The notes beneath the pieces were generated by a model. That model saw nothing but the letters and a program-made list of their open reading frames with translations, had not been told where the DNA came from and did not search any database. This document shows positions 47,501-58,986 of a DNA stretch of 64,000 nt, piece by piece. The stretch's first letter is position 1, and each line of letters begins with the position of its first letter. Origin of the DNA: Dimorphilus gyrociliatus (taxonomy: Eukaryota; Annelida; Polychaeta; Dinophilidae); contig CAJFCJ010000006.1 of assembly GCA_904063045.1 (NCBI GenBank), positions 1 to 64,000 on the forward strand. The letters are read 5' to 3'. The translations under genes and the position numbers were made by a program.

Positions 47501-49845
47501 GAAAACAGTTTTCTGGTATAGTAACATCAAACGATCAGGATGCGGCAGAGAAAGGGAAATTTGTTGTTGTTGCCGCAGTAAATAATCCGCAAATAATTGA
47601 AAAGCAGAATAGTTTCAGAAATGTCAACTTGAAAAGGCTCTCGAAACGGAAAAGGGGGAAATTTTTCGGGATAAAAAAAAGAATCGATTTTCGGACGAGT
47701 CAGTTAATTGTAGTCGTTTATTTAAGCATAACAAAGCCGGTAAACGAGTTGCTTTTTGTATGGTGAATGATTGCCGAGTGGTTTGTCGCCGTCCTACCGC
47801 AACAGGCTGGCAGGCAGACAGCCCCTTTATCTCATTGGGCCTACTAAAATTATTTCGTTTGCATGCACTCTTTCTAACTGCTAAAAAGCTTAAGATCCTA
47901 AAACTTCTTTGTTTCGCTAAACTTGTACACTTACGCCTGTTGATCTTTTTAACATTAATCTTTTTTCCAGCTCGTCCTTCGATTACCATTATTAATAGTT
48001 GCAAAGGTAATTGCAGTGTAACATAAAACTTAACAATTACAGAATACAATAGACAGAACAACTGGGTTGCGACGCTGGAATGTATATATTTATAAAACCC
48101 TTCCTATATATTTAAATAAAAAGAAACATAAAAGTACATATTTTCTTACGTTATAAAATTACAGCCTATACGCCATAACGCTTCCCCATCTATAATTATA
48201 TAAGGGAAACAATATAGGGGTAAACTCTTCCCCTCCTATATACTTTAACTGTATATAAATCAACACCGGAAACGTAAACAGTGGCCCTAGTAGTACGACC
48301 TTTGCAAATAAGTTAAGATCTGATAGATCTTTGTAATGGTTGTTCAAAAAGAAATGAAAGAGAGAACGGGGCCATTCAGTACTTGTCTTTTCACTGGTGA
48401 TGGTTACGTCATAGTAAATACTCTTTTTTTATTTCTTTGCAACACTTTCCTTTTAACAATAGAGAGGTAGAAACTACGTATAATAACAATTTCGAGAGCT
48501 TGTTCATTCGATCCCGCATAATAACAATAACAATCCGAGTACGCGCCATCTTATTCAAATTTAGAGCAATTTTTTTCGTAGAAAAAAAATAAAAAAACGT
48601 TTAAAAAATGTAATTCCATTGTTACCGTTCTATTGGTATAAATTTGTATCGCAGCTGGCACCGTATTCAATATAAAGCAGGGTTAGACGATATAAACCCA
48701 ACTGTAACCTCTCCTCATTAAACACTAATTAAACATTTAATTCGTCGAATCGGCTCAACAAATATTGACATTTCTACCAATAAAATACACCCTCCTCTCT
48801 TCTCTCTCCCCTCCCCTTTCTTATTCGATACTATTCTTACGAGTTCTTTCACCCACTGGTGGCCAGGTGAGCTTTTCAGCTCAATAAGCCGACCCTTGGC
48901 ACTGTTGGATACAAGCCTGATATGTTAATCGGGGTAGGGGTTTAATCAAAGGATTTTCCCCCTCGGCTTGAGAGAATTATACTGGAAACCGATTGGTAAA
49001 AAGAAAGAAATTAGTAAGGAGGTGTGGAAAAAGAATTAAATATTTTCTTTTCCATGTCCAATTTTCCGCAATGCATTTGTAAATAACCTCCCGAATAATC
49101 TGTCAACTAAAATTCGTACAAAAGGATCAATAAAACTCTTATTATTTGCGACTGGCGCGAGGATTGAATATAAAGTGCTGTTTAATGGCCTATACTGACT
49201 TCACGGAGTTTTAGTTTTCAGTCGATTTTCCTCCCAAATAGCGATATCTGATAGAATGCGAAAGAGAACAGAAAACCTACATATTATACTACCGACCATT
49301 TTCGACCAAAGAGAGATTGGCAAATCAACGAAAAAAGTTTCTTATTTAACCGATCTCAGCAGTTTAATAATAGAAAATATGCTAAACTCACCTCTACTTG
49401 TCCAGCTTCTTAATTCATAAACGAAATCCCAAAAATTTTAGGAATTTCACGGTATGCGTTAGATTTAATCAAGACAAGCGTACGACTTCGCACGAATGTT
49501 GGACCGTATTTGGCGTCGGCTGCTAATGGCGGTTGGATATACTATCGTAATTCGACAAGAAACTACTTTCTTATTCAAATTTTTGTATTGATGCTATTAA
49601 TATATAACTTAATTTTTATCTCATATATAATTACCTATATCAATATGAAACGGTATAAAAATTATAATATTCATGCTAGAATTCGAACATAAATTTACGA
49701 TACAACACCCGAACTGACTCAAATAACGACATCTATCGTTTTTGATAGTAACAATTTCATACTTCACCTATACACTGAACATCAATAAATCTATATTGAG
49801 TAATCAATCACTTCTTATACACGTAAAAGATGAAAATAAACAATC
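44529..49845. other. large region upstream of the Ig/FN3 receptor, no gene recognised
   Basis: 5.3 kb, the largest empty stretch in the window. Open frames at 46957-47208 (+), 47624-48061 (-) and 47760-48026 (+) overlap or oppose each other, show no motif and have no splice partners, so I treat them as chance. It is likely upstream regulatory DNA and non-coding 5' exons of the receptor. A ggcctatt word occurs near 45695. A short divergent EMC8/9 3' region lies at the right end. Confidence 0.45.
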
Positions 49846-50686
49846 TTAACGCGTATCCAAATATTTAGTGAAATTGTGCTTAACAAGAGCTTTTAAGTTA
49901 TCATTTATAATAGTGTTTTTCCAGTTCAATTCGCAATTATCCAGATGATTATCAAAGTCTATCAGCCACTTGGTTGCGTTCAAATCAATGAGTGAATTAA
50001 AAATAGTCGATAGCTTTACCTTGTCCTTTTCTTTTTCAATCCATCCGGAGCTGAAAATTATTATTTCCATTAAAGTCATAGTCAAAAAGTGGAGCATGTA
50101 CTTACCGATTTTCATTTTTCTTTTTCCAATCCTGACCATTAGAGCAGGTGTAGACATCAATCATTTCATTCTTGTCAAAGTCAATAGGTTCAATCGCCGA
50201 ATAATTAAGCATGACTAGAATTCCTTCGTTTTCATTGTTTTCTCTTATTTTCGAGGCAATCTTAGTCGCTAAAGGGTTTAATCTATTTTGATGTCAAATG
50301 TAAGTTAGTGGAATATTTATATGATAAATTCAATTACGTTGGATTGGAAGCCAATTCGTTTGCCTGATAGTACCCATACATTGTATAATTATGCCTCTTG
50401 CAATAGCCTTCAATCTGTGAACATTAATATTAGCATTTAATTTTGAAGATTATTGATCGATAATTTTTAAAAAATTATTGCCAACTTGTGTAAGTGCGAC
50501 TTCCAACATAGGCGATAATTGAGGATGTATATGAAACAACGGAACACAATCAACTATTTTACGCTGCTTTGTATTCCCTTTATCGGCTATTAAAACTCCA
50601 TTAATTAATGAATGAGGATATTTTGCAGCATGGAGAACCATCTTAAAATAAGCCTGTATAGTAAATGTTAAATCCGGCTCTGCCAT
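49846..50686 (-). CDS. EMC8: ER membrane protein complex subunit 8/9
   Basis: Four exons: 50686-50486, 50414-50338, 50282-50106, 50050-49846; 219 residues (human EMC8 about 210). It is a cytosolic-face subunit of the EMC, which inserts tail-anchored and multipass proteins into the ER membrane. It has the EMC8/9 MPN-like fold. Family blocks are TIQAYFKMVLHAAKYPH near the start, VDCVPLFH and LSPMLEVALTQ at the end of exon 1, YGYYQANE in exon 2, and LIDFDNHLDNCELNW near the C-terminus. The metalloprotease JAMM ligands are absent, as in the family. The ATG at 50686 was preferred over the in-frame one at 50728, because the family starts just before the first strand. EMC8 and EMC9 are vertebrate duplicates, so one invertebrate gene represents both. 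Confidence 0.93.
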
Positions 50687-51097
50687 TTTTCTTCGTTCAA
50701 TGAAGCGAGGTAACACATAAGAGGTCAATCTTGAAGCCGATAAATTATGAAGGAGTTAGAACCAGTCTATAATTTACCAGAATTCATGAACAACGCAATA
50801 CCGCGGTTCTCTTTTTAAAGATAAACTGGTCATATCGCAAAACCATAGGTTATAAAATATCTTCTCAAAGAAGCTCAAATTGGTTCAAGAACTTGGTGTA
50901 CTAAAGAGTAAATGTTATTTGCTATATGCATTAGTCAAGTGTGATAATACTTAGGGCTTAATACAGAAGATTATACAGTTATCAAGCTTAGACGGGCTAC
51001 CCTATATCACACAGGAAGTAAGAAACCGGAAACAGTATAAGAGCACACGTGAAATCTTTCTTGCTTAACGCGATAAGAAAACTCGTGTTAAACAAAA
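50687..51097. promoter_or_regulatory. bidirectional promoter region, EMC8/9 and NSA2
   Basis: 411 nt between divergent start codons (369 nt if the upstream EMC8/9 ATG at 50728 is used). A pyrimidine-rich ctttcttgctt sits near 51055-51065, shortly before the NSA2 ATG, and might be a TOP-like start, but I cannot place the transcription start. Confidence 0.5.
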
Positions 51098-51880
51098 ATG
51101 CCGCAAAACGAACATATTGAATTACATAGAAAGCGTCATGGGTATCGGCTTGATTATCATGAGAGGAAGAGAAAGAAGGAGGCTCGAGAAGCTCATGAAA
51201 TCTCCAAAAAGGCAAGAAAATTAAGAGGCATCAAAGCTAAACTTTTCAACAAAAAGATGCACGCCGAGAAGATCCAAATGAAGAAAACAATTAAAAAGCA
51301 CGAGGAACGAAAAACAAAATCCAAGGATACAGATGAAGTTCCTGATGGAGCTATTCCAGCTTATCTTTTGGATCGTGAGGGGCAACAGCGAGCCAAAGTG
51401 CTATCAAATACTATTAAACAGAAAAGGAAAGAAAAAGCTGGCAAATGGAACGTACCACTTCCTAAAGTACAAGGAATTAGCGAAGCTGAAGTGTTCAAAG
51501 TAGTAAAAACCGGTAAAAGAAGGAAAAAGTCTTGGAAAAGAATGGTTACCAAAGCTTGCTTTGTTGGCGAGGGATTCACAAGAAAACCACCAAAGTTTGA
51601 ACGTTTCATCAGACCAATGGCATTGAGATATAAAAAAGCTCACGTCACTCATCCAGAATTGAAAGCTACTTTTCAATTGCCAATAATTCGTGTAAAGAAA
51701 AATCCATCAAGTCCGATGTACACAACCTTGGGTGTTATAACCAAAGGAACCATTATTGAAGTAAATGTTAGTGAATTAGGTCTGGTAACCCAGGGAGGAA
51801 AAGTGGTATGGGGCAAGTACGCCCAAGTGACTAATAACCCCGAAAATGACGGCTGTATAAACGCCGTTCTATTAGTATAA
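51098..51880 (+). CDS. NSA2: ribosome biogenesis protein NSA2
   Basis: Single exon, 260 residues, exactly the usual length. NSA2 is a nucleolar factor of pre-60S particles that is needed for processing of the 27S/5.8S-25S precursor. The start is the family's highly conserved [19 protein letters not shown] long lysine/arginine-rich helical region (nuclear and nucleolar targeting) follows, then a C-terminal beta-rich domain of the ribosomal protein S8e type, with [19 protein letters not shown] and near the end [20 protein letters not shown]. It is intronless while nearly all neighbours have several introns, but the frame is intact and its family is normally single copy. A retrocopy is therefore possible but not supported by any poly(A) tract. 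Confidence 0.97.
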   Translation: MPQNEHIELHRKRHGYRLDYHERKRKKEAREAHEISKKARKLRGIKAKLFNKKMHAEKIQMKKTIKKHEERKTKSKDTDEVPDGAIPAYLLDREGQQRAKVLSNTIKQKRKEKAGKWNVPLPKVQGISEAEVFKVVKTGKRRKKSWKRMVTKACFVGEGFTRKPPKFERFIRPMALRYKKAHVTHPELKATFQLPIIRVKKNPSSPMYTTLGVITKGTIIEVNVSELGLVTQGGKVVWGKYAQVTNNPENDGCINAVLLV

Positions 51881-53664
51881 ACTGCAAAAAGAGTAATCAT
51901 TTTTTCCTTGAATCATACAATACAAACGTAAATACATTATCTCGTTATTTCGGAAAAAAAGGCTTTTCTCAATATGAAAAATATGAACTACTTGTAAATA
52001 TGTAATTTCCCATATTATAAGAGAGTCTAAAACCACTCAAAGAAATTGGCTAAAACTTTAAAAAAGATCTATAAAATAGTACGGCTTCTAAAAGATAAAA
52101 GATAATACAATTTAATCCTCATGACCTATTGAAAAGCTGATTATGCAACTGAAATTTTATTATTCCACTAGGTAAAATTCCCTCAATAGCTCTGAAATAA
52201 TAAAAGACTCTATCTTCTTAGGAGATGAAAATAATAAGAAAAATTTCAAAAGGTAGCATCAATTATGTTATCTTAAGTAACATTTACTAAAGAAATATTT
52301 GAAAAGCCCACTTCTTGGACAAAAATTGTACAAAATATCTAAAAGCGTATACAGTTGGTTATATGACTGCTTAAAATGATTGTCAAACAGAACCACTAAT
52401 TGAACGATCCGGCAAGTAGGTGAAAATCTAATTTATAGGGAATTCGGCAAATGTCATCCGGGCATATATTAGATCTGCAGACCTAATTTAGACACTCGAG
52501 TCGTACTAGCCTAGCCAAGAGCAATCAGTAATTATGAGGATCATAGACAAGATTCCGTTCATTTTCGGATGAATAGCTGATCATTCGTGTAGAAAAATGA
52601 GTTCGGCTCACGAGTACAAAAGACACGAATTCCGGTGTACTAAAGAAAATTACATTTTTCTAAATACGTGTCTCTCGCTACAGATGTCAGAATGATAGAG
52701 AAAAAATATCCTACTGGAACAATCGAGTACAGAGAAAAAAGTCAGAATAAAGACTTTTTGTTATTATTTAAGAGTATTGTAAAAAAAAAAAAAGAAGAAT
52801 CTACATTCCAATTTATATAGATAACTAAGTTGATTGAGTGGCATTATATATTGCCAAAAAAATTACATTATTTCCAGGTCAATCCAACATAGACGAAAAT
52901 ATAAATATTATTATACGGCTTTTTCATCAGTGCTCAGCATTGTTTTGAGTTTGATTCGATCGTTTATAATGCAATTTTTTCATATTTCTTTTTTTATCCT
53001 ATGACGAAAATTATTTCAACAAATTTAAGGATTTGATGAATTACATTGAGGAATACTTTCGAATTGATTATTGGATTGACTATTATTCATTTTGTCATTT
53101 TACAATTTATATATTATATAGAAAAATATATCACTCATATATCTCGTAAATAAGTTACGACCCAATGTTTGGCTGGAAATGATTGTAGACTTTTATGCTT
53201 GTATTAGAAATATATATATATATAAATTTATACATCATGTAAATACAATGTATAAAATAATTAAAAATTTCTAATTGTTTAAAACGAACTTATAGTATAA
53301 AAAAAATTATGCTAATTAATTAGAATTTTCATTGTCGGAGTCGTCTGGTTCTGTAAAAACAGATACACTCCGCGATGAACGTCTCCTTATCAGGTTCTCC
53401 TTAAAATCTCCTGTGGCGACTATGTTAGATTTTGGCGGAGATTTTATATTAGCTTGGGACATATGTAGAACACAATATTCTGACCCTGAGAAAGAGATTA
53501 GTCTATGTAATAGAATGAGGTTAGAAAGAGGATATAATTTATTTCCTAACCTTTTGCGCTCGTTTTTTTACACGGCTGTTTTGCTGCTGTGCGGCCTATG
53601 CAGACAGGTCTAGTTGGCGTTCGTCTATTTATATATGTAGGGGTATGTAACAATTTGAAAAATG
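51881..53664. other. convergent 3' region between NSA2 and brambleberry
   Basis: 1.8 kb between two stops, AT-rich, no recognised exon. A Ser/Arg-rich then acidic open frame on the minus strand (53410-53316) has an acceptor-like start but no well-matched donor in the upstream gene. A (TA) run lies near 53211-53224. Confidence 0.4.
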
Positions 53665-54315
53665 TTAATATTTCTTAAATAAGACAGCTAACCCTCTGTT
53701 AGCAACAATCGAAATATCTGCTAAAGGCGATCCTGGAACACCGTTATAGACGCTATTATTCAGATTTCTAGCAGAATTAGCCAAGGAATAGCGGCTTATA
53801 ACATCTCTTGGTGATAAAGGCGTCGTTGGCGTCTTCGGAGAATTTAAAGATGCCCGCCTTGCCTGTAAAATGATATATCACTTACAAATCTCTTGACATA
53901 AAATATTAGACATTCAATCAGTTAAGAGAGAAAAAAAAAACAAACCATTGAAAGTCTACTTGGTGTTGCAGGTGTATTTGGTGGATCACACGGTTGCTCA
54001 TCTGCCGACGAGCTAACATAGCTGTATTTTCTTAAAATAGGTTCTAAATCCTCTGGAGAAGAATATAAATAAAAATATGAAAATTTATCCAATAAATTCT
54101 ATTTACTTGGATTCATCTTTTGCAGTAAATCATTTAATTTAGAAATGTCATCAACTTCATGTTCAATCTCTTTTACGTCTTTTGTAGAATTATCTTTCTT
54201 GCGTCTTCTTTTTGCTCGACAAATTTTCACAAGAAATTGAATAACTAGAGATACTGTAGGTAAAAGTATAGCGAATATAGCATTTGTATAGACAAAATCA
54301 TCGATAGAGGTATAG

Positions 54316-54357
<42 letters not shown>

Positions 54358-57084
54358 GTATATCAACTTGGTATTTACTTGTAATTAAAGTTATAAATAC
54401 AGTGCCCATGGAGAATGATTCTAATCCACTCTTCTCGTTTAATGTCAAATAGGCATTAGTTGGGGCTAATATCCATATTAGGAATTTAACAATCAATGGC
54501 AACTTTAAAATAGAGGCAATGGCCGAAAAAGCAAAAAAATATAAGCAATGAATAACAGAAATGTTAAGAAGGTCCATTTTCGAGCCTAAATAAAGAAAAA
54601 AAAATGCGCAATATATAGCATGAGAACAGATAACTAACTTTCTATTTTTACCCGTAAAACCAATAAATTGAGCAATCCATCCTAACTTCGAATCCATATT
54701 ACTAAGAAAAGAAGACATAGTATTTAATACAAAGGTAACGGAATCATTTATTTTTTGCAGCTTTTCCAAAGTTTCCTCGAAATATTCTGTATTCTGTTCA
54801 TTCATTTTCAATAAACGTTGACTATCATCATCTGTAAAGAAGAGCGTAACACGAATAAATGATTAAGGAATTCTTTAAAAAAGAAAATGAATTTATCAAG
54901 TTATCTTAAAGGAACCAAATCTATCTTTCTGCTTGGTATGATTAATTATTTATAAATATTGACTGTACCGCAATAGTCAATGGCTTGGGCATTTGCAATA
55001 GTTATGAGGTTTCGGAAACAGCATCTAAAATTGGTTATTTTAGCCAGTATATTAATTATTAATTTGACTTTAGTTGTTATTTCGTATTGGTCAATTATAA
55101 GTAACAATTGGATATCAAGAAATGGCAGTAAGTTATCTAAAGTCGAACAATTAATGTTGTCGAATTAATTAAATATTCAATAGCTGTAGCTGGTCCATTT
55201 CAATACTGTACTGAAGATCTTGGATGTAAAAAATGGCAAAATATCGATTATAAAATACAATATATACAAGCATTTCTAATCATAAGTTTAATAGTAAGCA
55301 TAATCAATGTTTTTGTCGCTGCAACGTCTTTAATATGTTATTCGACAATTCGGAATCGGAATGCTAATGATAAAGAAAAACAAATAGAAATATGTGGAAC
55401 AATAAACAAAATTTTCTCAAGAATGCGCTGTAAATGCTTTAATGAAAAGGAGAAAAATTGGGTAAAAATAATGAAATACAGCATACAACAATAATAATTC
55501 TACATCATCATTACTGCTATTATTATTTAACAATAGTGCTAATTATGTTTTCGTTGTAGGTGCCATCTTCATCAGTTAAAGTGATGATATTATCTACACT
55601 TTCAACAAAATTTGGTAATTAATATATAAACAATTAATTAGATCTATTTAACGAAACTTTTCTTTTTAATTACTCATTTTTAGTATTTATTATACATATG
55701 TCTATTCATTACTTCTGGAAATCATTAATAGATAAGTCAGAAATAGGACTAGTACCATATTTTCTTATTTTTCCATTCATAATTGTTTTGATGGTGATAA
55801 TATTGAGTCTAATTCTAGGAATGATAACCTTTTTTTGTTGCTATTATCATAAACATGACCAAGATCAATTACGGGTAATAATTCTTTCTAATTACTTGTA
55901 ATATATACTAACCAAATCTCTTCCAGACATCACCTGCCTGAACTCTTATTTCAGCTAAAGCTTTTATAATATCCTTTTGATTATCTTTATGCTTGTCCTC
56001 AGTGGTAAGAAGTTCTTTTACGAAAGAATCTGCAACAATAACGTTAAAAATTGTACATCATTAGTAAATCATTAAACGATTGAAAAGGTTTTTTACAATA
56101 TGTGTAACAGACCTAATTTATCATTTAAACTACCAGTTAGCTCCATAAGTTGTTTATTACCATTGGCGATTAAAGCTTTTTCCCTTGTTAAATCTTTTAA
56201 ATTTGACGCCAATTGGTGATGAACGCTACTTTGGGCATTTTTTATTGCAAGATGTTGTTCAATAAGAGATTTTTGATTTTGTTTCATGTTACTTAGAGTA
56301 TCTTGTGTTTGCTGGGCTAAATTTGATTGACCTTCCTTTATAGAATAAATAAAATTAGTTTTCTACTGCATCAATATTTAAAGACATAATTATATACTTT
56401 AAGCATTTTCATTGCCTCCATTTGTCCTTGCGCTGTACTTAGTAAATTATTAACAGTATATTCAGTTTTTAGTCTAAATTGTTGCTGACGCGTCGCGTAG
56501 CAGATAGCTCTAGCTCGATTCGAGACAATTTGATAGGCATTCCATGTTGTTGGTTCCATACTCCTTGTACAATCGGCTAAAGACTGTATAGAAAATTTTT
56601 ACCTATGAAAACAATAACTAATTGTAAATAGTAACTTCTTATTATACCATATCATCAGTACATTCGAAAGTTTGTCTCTCCTCCGTTTCCGCTTGACAGT
56701 TGTATAATCTGACAGCGAACTTTCCAAGACTCTCTTCTGATAATCCAGAGCATGAACTTCTTAGACTAGCGACAACCTAATAAAGTATGTACACAACCAA
56801 ATTATACTTATTTGCTTCAAATGTTACATAATTACAGTCAACTATAGTCATACCTGATGATGGCACAGATCTAAAGGTGATAATTTTTCAGCGAATTTTG
56901 CTTCCGCTAAAAAACCTTCATCTACTGTTTTTAATTCAAATTGAGTGGGTTTATTTTTAACAGATTCAGGCGCGGCATCAACTTCTTCATTATTTTGACT
57001 ACGCGAGAAAAACCAGGCATTTGTATTACAAAATTGAAGAGATATTATTAAAAAGAGAATTTCTTTCAATCCAAACAGCTTCAT
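53665..57084 (-). CDS. bmb: Brambleberry/KAR5-type nuclear fusion protein
   Basis: Ten exons: 57084-56854, 56776-56648, 56583-56398, 56335-56113, 56029-55913, 54831-54652, 54585-54379, 54319-54107, 54052-53946, 53862-53665; 596 residues. In zebrafish Brambleberry joins nuclear envelopes (pronuclei and karyomeres) after fertilisation; Kar5 and GEX1 are relatives. Signal peptide from the ATG at 57084 (an in-frame ATG at 57150 would add 22 residues). A luminal Cys-containing domain ends in the family signature WNAYQIVSNRARAICY. Next is a long coiled coil (KALIANGNKQLMELTGSLNDKL and after). Two or three membrane helices in exons 7-8 are followed by a basic, Ser/Thr-Pro-rich tail. Intron 5 (54832-55912) hosts an opposite-strand gene. 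Intron 6 (54586-54651) could be read through in frame, adding 22 residues. Confidence 0.88.
54321..54351. repeat. (TA)n microsatellite
   Basis: Uninterrupted TA run of about 31 nt. On the minus strand it lies directly against the acceptor AG of brambleberry exon 8 and takes up about half of the 59-nt intron 7. Confidence 0.9.
54980..55901 (+). CDS. claudin/PMP22-like four-helix membrane protein, nested
   Basis: Four exons: 54980-55127, 55184-55461, 55560-55614, 55684-55901; 232 residues. Four hydrophobic helices with short ends. The first loop contains W-x6-W..., then the modified claudin signature G-P-F-x2-C-x5-C in place of G-L-W-x2-C-x8-10-C. This places it in the claudin/PMP22/EMP superfamily, whose members form cell junctions or serve as channel partners; the exact branch is not assignable. 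The last helix (LIFPFIIVLMVIILSLI) is followed by a short His/Asp-rich tail without a clear PDZ ligand. The whole gene lies within intron 5 of brambleberry on the other strand, with its stop 12 nt from the host exon. Confidence 0.75.
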
Positions 57085-57896
57085 CTGTAGAGTTAATCGT
57101 CGCTTGATTATTTCAAGTTTAACTAATTTCAGTTTGCCTCCATTAGTCACGTGACTTTTAAAATGACATAATAGAAATGTCTCTATTGGTTAGTTATGTA
57201 CGCTTTAACCTATAGAATAGTTTATTACTAAACTGGCCTTGACATTAATGCTCTTTAAACTGCTGAGTAGTTTAACAGATTATTGCACTTATATTATTTG
57301 TTTATAGAGAGAGACTACTTATATTCGGAAGGAAATATGAAAACAATAAGTATTTATCAATATAAAAGGTTTATAGAAATATTGCACACATATAAATCTA
57401 CTAGATGGCGTTGTTTATCCTTTAGAGTAACAAACATCAGAATACTTTTTAAAAGAATTAAATACACATGCCTTATTTGAACTATTTAGAAATGACTGAT
57501 CTTCACAATACATCTCCAATTCTACATTTCAATTATTGTTTTTGATGTATAAAAAATAGATATCCATTTAAATATAATCTCCAGAAACAATGCTTATTAT
57601 ATGCAATCCAAGTTTGAACGTTTGTGTATTTGACACTCTGATTATTACGTAACAGGACAGGGTAACAACTTTGAGAAAATCAAGATGCAGCTATGAATAA
57701 TCCACAATCAGTTGCTTTTGTTCACTTTTTTTGAAATGTAAAAACATAAATAAACAAATTTTTCGAACAAATTTGATGATTTATTTTTTTTGTCGTTTTT
57801 CTTTTTACAACATTATTTAACAGAAAAGTTTAACTTGTATTTTCCAGACGAGATCCTATCTGGAGCACCAAAAAAAAGAGAAAGAGAGAAATATAT
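57085..57896. other. region between brambleberry and the GPCR
   Basis: 812 nt between the start of brambleberry and the stop of the GPCR, both on the minus strand. It should hold the brambleberry promoter and the GPCR 3' untranslated region. No coding exon is seen. Confidence 0.45.
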
Positions 57897-58986
57897 TCAA
57901 ACCGCCAGAAAAGTTGCTGATCCGTTTAACTCTCCTCTACTGCTATTCCAACCTTCCTTAGCGTTTGGGCTGTAATATCGGGCTCTTATAGTTGCTTGTG
58001 AAACTCTGCGACTGTTTAGAAGAGACATTTGATTCATGAAAAATAGTTTTTTCAATCCTTTCCTCATGTCCGGTCGATAGATAGCATAAACAAAAGGGTT
58101 ACAAGCGGAAGCCATGTACTGCAAAATCGAGGCAGCCGTGGAAACTCTATTATCTAGACGATACTATAAAAAAAGAAAAAAAACAATTAAATTATCTCTT
58201 ATCTTTAATTAAATTAATAAATACCTTGATAACTTTTAAAAGCTTTGTAACGCAAAAAGGTGCCATAAATATGAAGAAAAGAACAACGATGGTGAACAGA
58301 GATAGAATTAATTTTATGTCTTTATGAGCCCGATTTTCTTCTAATCTTTTTGAATTTTTTGTAAAGGCGGCTTTAATAATCGACGAATAAATAAATACTA
58401 GTCCGACAAATGGTATCGCGAAGCACATGGTAAAAGCAGCTATGACGTAGATAACTGTACCTTCCATATTCCAGTCTATTGCGCAAATAGCCTCCCAGTA
58501 ATCGTAATGAACCCATCCTTTAATTATCGGTGGTACAACCCCAAATGCAATACCTTGGATCCAAGACCAAGATATAAATCCGTAAATAACGTATTTTGTA
58601 ATGAGATCCCTATGTTGAAATAGATAAACGATGCTGAAATACCTATCCACTCCGATAAAGAACATAGTCATCATTGAAGCTATGATGAGACAGTAGTTAA
58701 AAGAGCAAACTAATTTACACCATATGGATGGAATTTCCCTTACATCACCCGTTACCGTTATCACTGCTGTTAGCATGACGAGAACTGCATTCAATATGTC
58801 TGACATAGCTAAATTGATGATTAATTTATTCGAGTATTCTTTTCTCAGAGTAGTCGATTTCAGGATTGCCAAAATTACCAAAATATTCCCAATTAAGGCT
58901 ATCGATAGCACAAATGCAATCGATGTTGATACGATTATCGTTTCTAAGACGTTCCGTCCCTCATATACGTATGTCTGATTCTTCAT
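57897..58986 (-). CDS. class A (rhodopsin-like) GPCR, orphan
   Basis: Two exons, 58986-58225 and 58163-57897, phase 0; 342 residues. Seven helices with standard class A marks: GNILVIL in TM1, NLAMSD in TM2, C90 paired with C168 of loop 2, DRY at 114-116, a Pro in TM5 (AIPFVGLVF), and NPFVY at 276-280 followed by helix 8. An N-glycosylation site (N-Q-T) lies at residues 3-5. Odd points: TM6 has FMAPF instead of C-W-x-P, and position 3.32 is Asn (residue 97), not the Asp of amine receptors, so an aminergic ligand is unlikely. I cannot name the ligand. It is complete, with a short tail containing Arg/Ser sites. Confidence 0.88.

Noticed and set aside
47624-48061. Overlapping long frames on both strands
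   Set aside because: They are antisense to each other, low in recognisable motifs, and the local base composition is higher in GC, which lengthens chance frames.
53316-53410. Possible extra last exon of brambleberry (Ser/Arg-rich, then acidic, ending in a stop)
   Set aside because: It has an acceptor-like start, but the nearest good donor in the preceding exon is in the wrong phase and only a weak internal donor would fit. The simple stop at 53665 was kept.
54586-54651. Reading through brambleberry intron 6 as coding (22 residues)
   Set aside because: The frame stays open, but the stretch ends in a strong T-rich acceptor, starts with GTAAAA, and its hydrophobic sequence is not needed for the family pattern. 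Left as an intron with a note.
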